From the NCBI GenBank assembly GCA_963749715.1, contig CAVVNR010000001.1:558001-622000 (forward strand): DNA of 64,000 bases, written 5' to 3'. The position numbers and the translations under genes were made by a program. The stretch is from Roseiarcus sp963749715. GTDB lineage: Bacteria; Pseudomonadota; Alphaproteobacteria; Rhizobiales; Beijerinckiaceae. Each line of letters opens with the position of its first letter. The first letter of the stretch is position 1. This document shows, in pieces, positions 61,489 through 64,000 of the stretch. The notes under the pieces were generated by a model. The model searched no databases. It was not told the origin of the DNA and saw only the letters and a list, made by a program, of their open reading frames with translations.

Positions 61489-64000
61489 ATGACATTCAAA
61501 CGCCATATCGGTCGGCTGCCAATCATTCCGGCCGACGCCAAGGAATACAATGTCACCTGCCAATTCTGCATCGTCGGCTGCGGCTACCATGCTTACACCT
61601 GGGACATAAACCAGCAGGGCGGTCCGTCCCCCTCGCAAAACAAATTCGGGGCCGATCTTTCAAAGCAGCAGGACGCGATGACCGCGAACTGGTACTCGCC
61701 TTCCATGTATAACATCGTCAAGCAGAACGGACGGGACGTAAACCTCGTTCTGAAGCCGGACCCGGCGTGCAGCGTAAATTCAGGCCTGGGTTCAATCCGC
61801 GGCGCCCGCATGGCCGAGATGTCCTTTTCCGAGGCTCGCTCAACTCAGCAACAGCGGCTCACCGAACCGATGGTCTGGCGCTACGGCCAAATGCAGCCGA
61901 CAAGTTGGGACGACGCGCTCGACCTAGTTGCGCGTGTGACCGCGGCGGTCATTGCGGATCAAGGAGACGACGCACTGTTCGTGTCAGCCTTCGATCACGG
62001 CGGGGCCGGCGGTGGGTACGAAAACACTTGGGGCACCGGCAAGCTCTATTTCGGCGCGATGAAAATCAAGAACATCCGCATCCACAATCGGCCTGCCTAT
62101 AACTCCGAAGTTCACGCCACGCGCGATATGGGCGTGGGCGAACTCAACAATTGCTACGAGGATGCCGAGCTTGCCGACACGATCGTTGCAGTGGGCACCA
62201 ACGCGCTCGAAACGCAGACCAACTATTTTCTAAATCATTGGATTCCGAATCTGCGGGGCACGACGCTTGACAAGAAGAAGCAGCTTATGCCGGACGAGGC
62301 CCATGCCGCCGCACGCGTCATCGTCGTCGACCCGCGGCGAACCGTCACAGTGAACGCCTGCGAAGTCGAAGCCGGCAAGGAGAACGTGCTGCATCTGGCG
62401 ATCAACCCCGGGACGGATCTCGCCCTATTCAACGGCCTCTTCACTTACATCGCCGACAAGGGGTGGACGGATAAGGGGTTCATCGAGAAGAGCACACTGC
62501 GCACTGCGCAGAACCGTCCGCCGGGTTATCCGGCCGGAGGAGATTCGCCCGCGATGCCCGGTCATTTGACCTCGTTCGAAGCCGCCGTCGAAGGATGCCG
62601 AACGTCGGTCGACGACGCTGCGAAGATCACCGGCCTTAACGCCGCCGACATCGTGAAGGCGGCCGAATGGATCGCAATGCCGAAAGAGGGCGGCAAGCGG
62701 CGCCGGACGATGTTCAGCTACGAAAAGGGTCTCATCTGGGGCAACGACAACTATCGCACCAATGGCGCCCTCGTGAACATTGCGCTGGCCACGGGCAATG
62801 TCGGTCAACTAGGCGGCGGCGTCGTTCGCATGGGCGGCCACCAGGAGGGCTATGTTCGCCCGGATTATCCGGGCCCGCGTCCAGCCCCCTACATCGACCA
62901 GCTCCTGATCAATGGCCAGGGAGCCGTGCACCACATCTGGGCTTGCGACCACTACAAGACCACTTTGAACGCCGACAAGTTCAAGCAGGCCTATAAGAAG
63001 CGCACCGACAAGGTGAAGGACGCCATGTCGTCCGTTTCCTATGGCGACCGAAAGGCGACGGTCGACACAATCCTCGCCGCCATCAAGGCGGGGGGACTGT
63101 TTTCCGTCAACGTCGAAATCGTCCCGAGCAAGATCGGCCAAGCATGCCACGTGTGGCTGCCGGCGGCGACAGCAGGCGAAATGAACTTGACTTCAATGAA
63201 CGGCGAACGACGTCTGCGCCTGACCGAACGCTATATGGACCCACCCGGCCAGGCCATGCCGGACTGTCTGATTGCGGCGCGGCTCGCCAACAACCTCGAA
63301 CGCGTGCTCCGCGAGATGGGCCACGCGGACATTGCGGACAAGTTCAAGGGCTTCGATTGGAAGACCGAGGAAGACGCCTTCATGGACGGCTATCACAACA
63401 ACGCCAAAGGAGGCGAGTTTGTAACGTACGAGCGTCTTCGGGCGATGGGCAACAATGGCGTTCAGGAGCCGGCAACCGGATTTAACGACGGAAAGCTCAT
63501 TGGGACGCAACGTCTATACGTCGATGGCGTTTTCTCCACCAAAGACGGAAAGGCGCGGTTCATGGATGCGCCATGGCGAGGGCTCGAGGCGCCGGGCAAA
63601 GAGGAGGAATCGAAGAGGTTCGCCTTCCTCATCAACAATGGCCGCGCCAACCGGGTCTGGCAGAGCGCCTATCTGGACCAGCAGGAAGAGCTCGTCATGA
63701 ATCGGTGGCCCTACCCGTTCATCCAGATGAACCCGGACGACATGAACGACCTTCATTTGTCGGCCGGCGATCTGGTCGAGGTTTACAACGACAATGGCGC
63801 GACGCAGGCGATGGCATACCCAACGCCCACTGCGCGGCGCAAGCAGACCTTCATGCTGTTCGCCTTTCCGACCGGCGTACAAGGAAATGTCGTGTCGCCC
63901 GGCGTCAATGAACTCATTATTCCCAACTATAAACAGACCTGGGCTGATATCCGCAAACTGGCGGCGGCGCCGGGCGCGGCGCGCGAAACGAGCTTCAAGT
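61489..64000 (+). CDS. aioA: Arsenite oxidase large (molybdopterin) subunit, 3' end outside window
   Basis: 837 codons are present without a stop, about full length for the family, so only a short tail is missing. N-terminal cluster motif CQFCIVGCGYHAYTWDINQQ binds the [3Fe-4S] centre; PDPACSVNSGLGSIRGARMA has Ser where related enzymes have a fourth Cys. The body is a bis-MGD DMSO-reductase-family fold (AFDHGGAGGGYENTWGTGKL; NNCYEDAELADTIVAVGTNA). It oxidises arsenite to arsenate in the periplasm. No aioXSR sensor genes are in view; they could lie beyond the end. Confidence 0.96.
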   Translation, partial: MTFKRHIGRLPIIPADAKEYNVTCQFCIVGCGYHAYTWDINQQGGPSPSQNKFGADLSKQQDAMTANWYSPSMYNIVKQNGRDVNLVLKPDPACSVNSGLGSIRGARMAEMSFSEARSTQQQRLTEPMVWRYGQMQPTSWDDALDLVARVTAAVIADQGDDALFVSAFDHGGAGGGYENTWGTGKLYFGAMKIKNIRIHNRPAYNSEVHATRDMGVGELNNCYEDAELADTIVAVGTNALETQTNYFLNHWIPNLRGTTLDKKKQLMPDEAHAAARVIVVDPRRTVTVNACEVEAGKENVLHLAINPGTDLALFNGLFTYIADKGWTDKGFIEKSTLRTAQNRPPGYPAGGDSPAMPGHLTSFEAAVEGCRTSVDDAAKITGLNAADIVKAAEWIAMPKEGGKRRRTMFSYEKGLIWGNDNYRTNGALVNIALATGNVGQLGGGVVRMGGHQEGYVRPDYPGPRPAPYIDQLLINGQGAVHHIWACDHYKTTLNADKFKQAYKKRTDKVKDAMSSVSYGDRKATVDTILAAIKAGGLFSVNVEIVPSKIGQACHVWLPAATAGEMNLTSMNGERRLRLTERYMDPPGQAMPDCLIAARLANNLERVLREMGHADIADKFKGFDWKTEEDAFMDGYHNNAKGGEFVTYERLRAMGNNGVQEPATGFNDGKLIGTQRLYVDGVFSTKDGKARFMDAPWRGLEAPGKEEESKRFAFLINNGRANRVWQSAYLDQQEELVMNRWPYPFIQMNPDDMNDLHLSAGDLVEVYNDNGATQAMAYPTPTARRKQTFMLFAFPTGVQGNVVSPGVNELIIPNYKQTWADIRKLAAAPGAARETSFK

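Noticed and set aside
1..64000. CRISPR array, prophage or integrase-bounded island
   Set aside because: No evenly spaced repeat-spacer pattern, phage structural genes, integrase or tRNA attachment site was seen. The regular repeats found are coding (hendecads) or REP palindromes.

Overview
The window is GC-rich DNA of an alphaproteobacterium, most likely of the order Hyphomicrobiales (Rhizobiales); I cannot name a genus. The evidence is the protein style of infC, rpmE, proA, mog and a DUF2937 gene, an XrtV-like exosortase with PEP-CTERM proteins, and an alphaproteobacterial arsenic cluster (aqpS, arsC, arsR beside aioBA). No rRNA, tRNA, CRISPR array or intact transposon was seen.

Layout. 1-1.7 kb: the 5' part of an efflux adaptor behind a TetR repressor with a clear operator. 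1.8-5.1 kb: an M24-fold protein carrying every residue I recall as essential in the DMSP lyase DddP, an Fsr-type MFS exporter, and infC. 5.3-11.2 kb: a disturbed region with a frameshifted multicopper oxidase, a REP-associated tyrosine transposase between REP palindromes, and a duplicated LuxR/PEP-CTERM module, all broken by indels. 11.2-14.9 kb: padR, proA, mog and a DUF2937 gene. 14.9-20.2 kb: a secreted beta-helix protein, a small exosortase accessory protein, an exosortase and a polyprenyl glycosylphosphotransferase, so surface polysaccharide and protein sorting. 20.6-29 kb: a membrane protein, a serine protease, an MdtA/MdtB-like RND pump, a cupin, a secreted protein and a second type of PEP-CTERM protein.

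29.5-51.1 kb is one co-oriented 21.5-kb cluster with mostly short gaps or overlapping stop/start codons. It encodes a Liv-type ABC importer whose second ATPase is fused to a Tm-1-like domain, a TIM-barrel partner, a giant SPFH/flotillin-like protein with a hendecad coiled coil, two SRPBCC proteins, a molybdenum hydroxylase with a split catalytic subunit, CoxD/CoxE-type maturation proteins, an amidohydrolase, a lactonase-like metallo-beta-lactamase, an SMP-30/isochorismatase-like fusion lacking the catalytic cysteine, and a flavin reductase-like protein. I read it as uptake, hydroxylation and hydrolytic ring opening of an unidentified small, probably cyclic, compound. It is the best candidate here for an undescribed system.

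51.1-58 kb: a decayed zinc peptidase, an AidB-like acyl-CoA dehydrogenase, an NlpC/P60 peptidase, rpmE with a leader hairpin, and an ABC exporter. 58.1-64 kb: an arsenic locus in which arsR-arsC-pstS-like-aqpS diverge from aioBA (arsenite oxidase); aioA runs off the window end.

Many genes across the window carry single-base frameshifts while the protein stays recognisable in the next frame. That pattern suggests uncorrected assembly indels at least as much as true decay, so pseudogene calls here are provisional.
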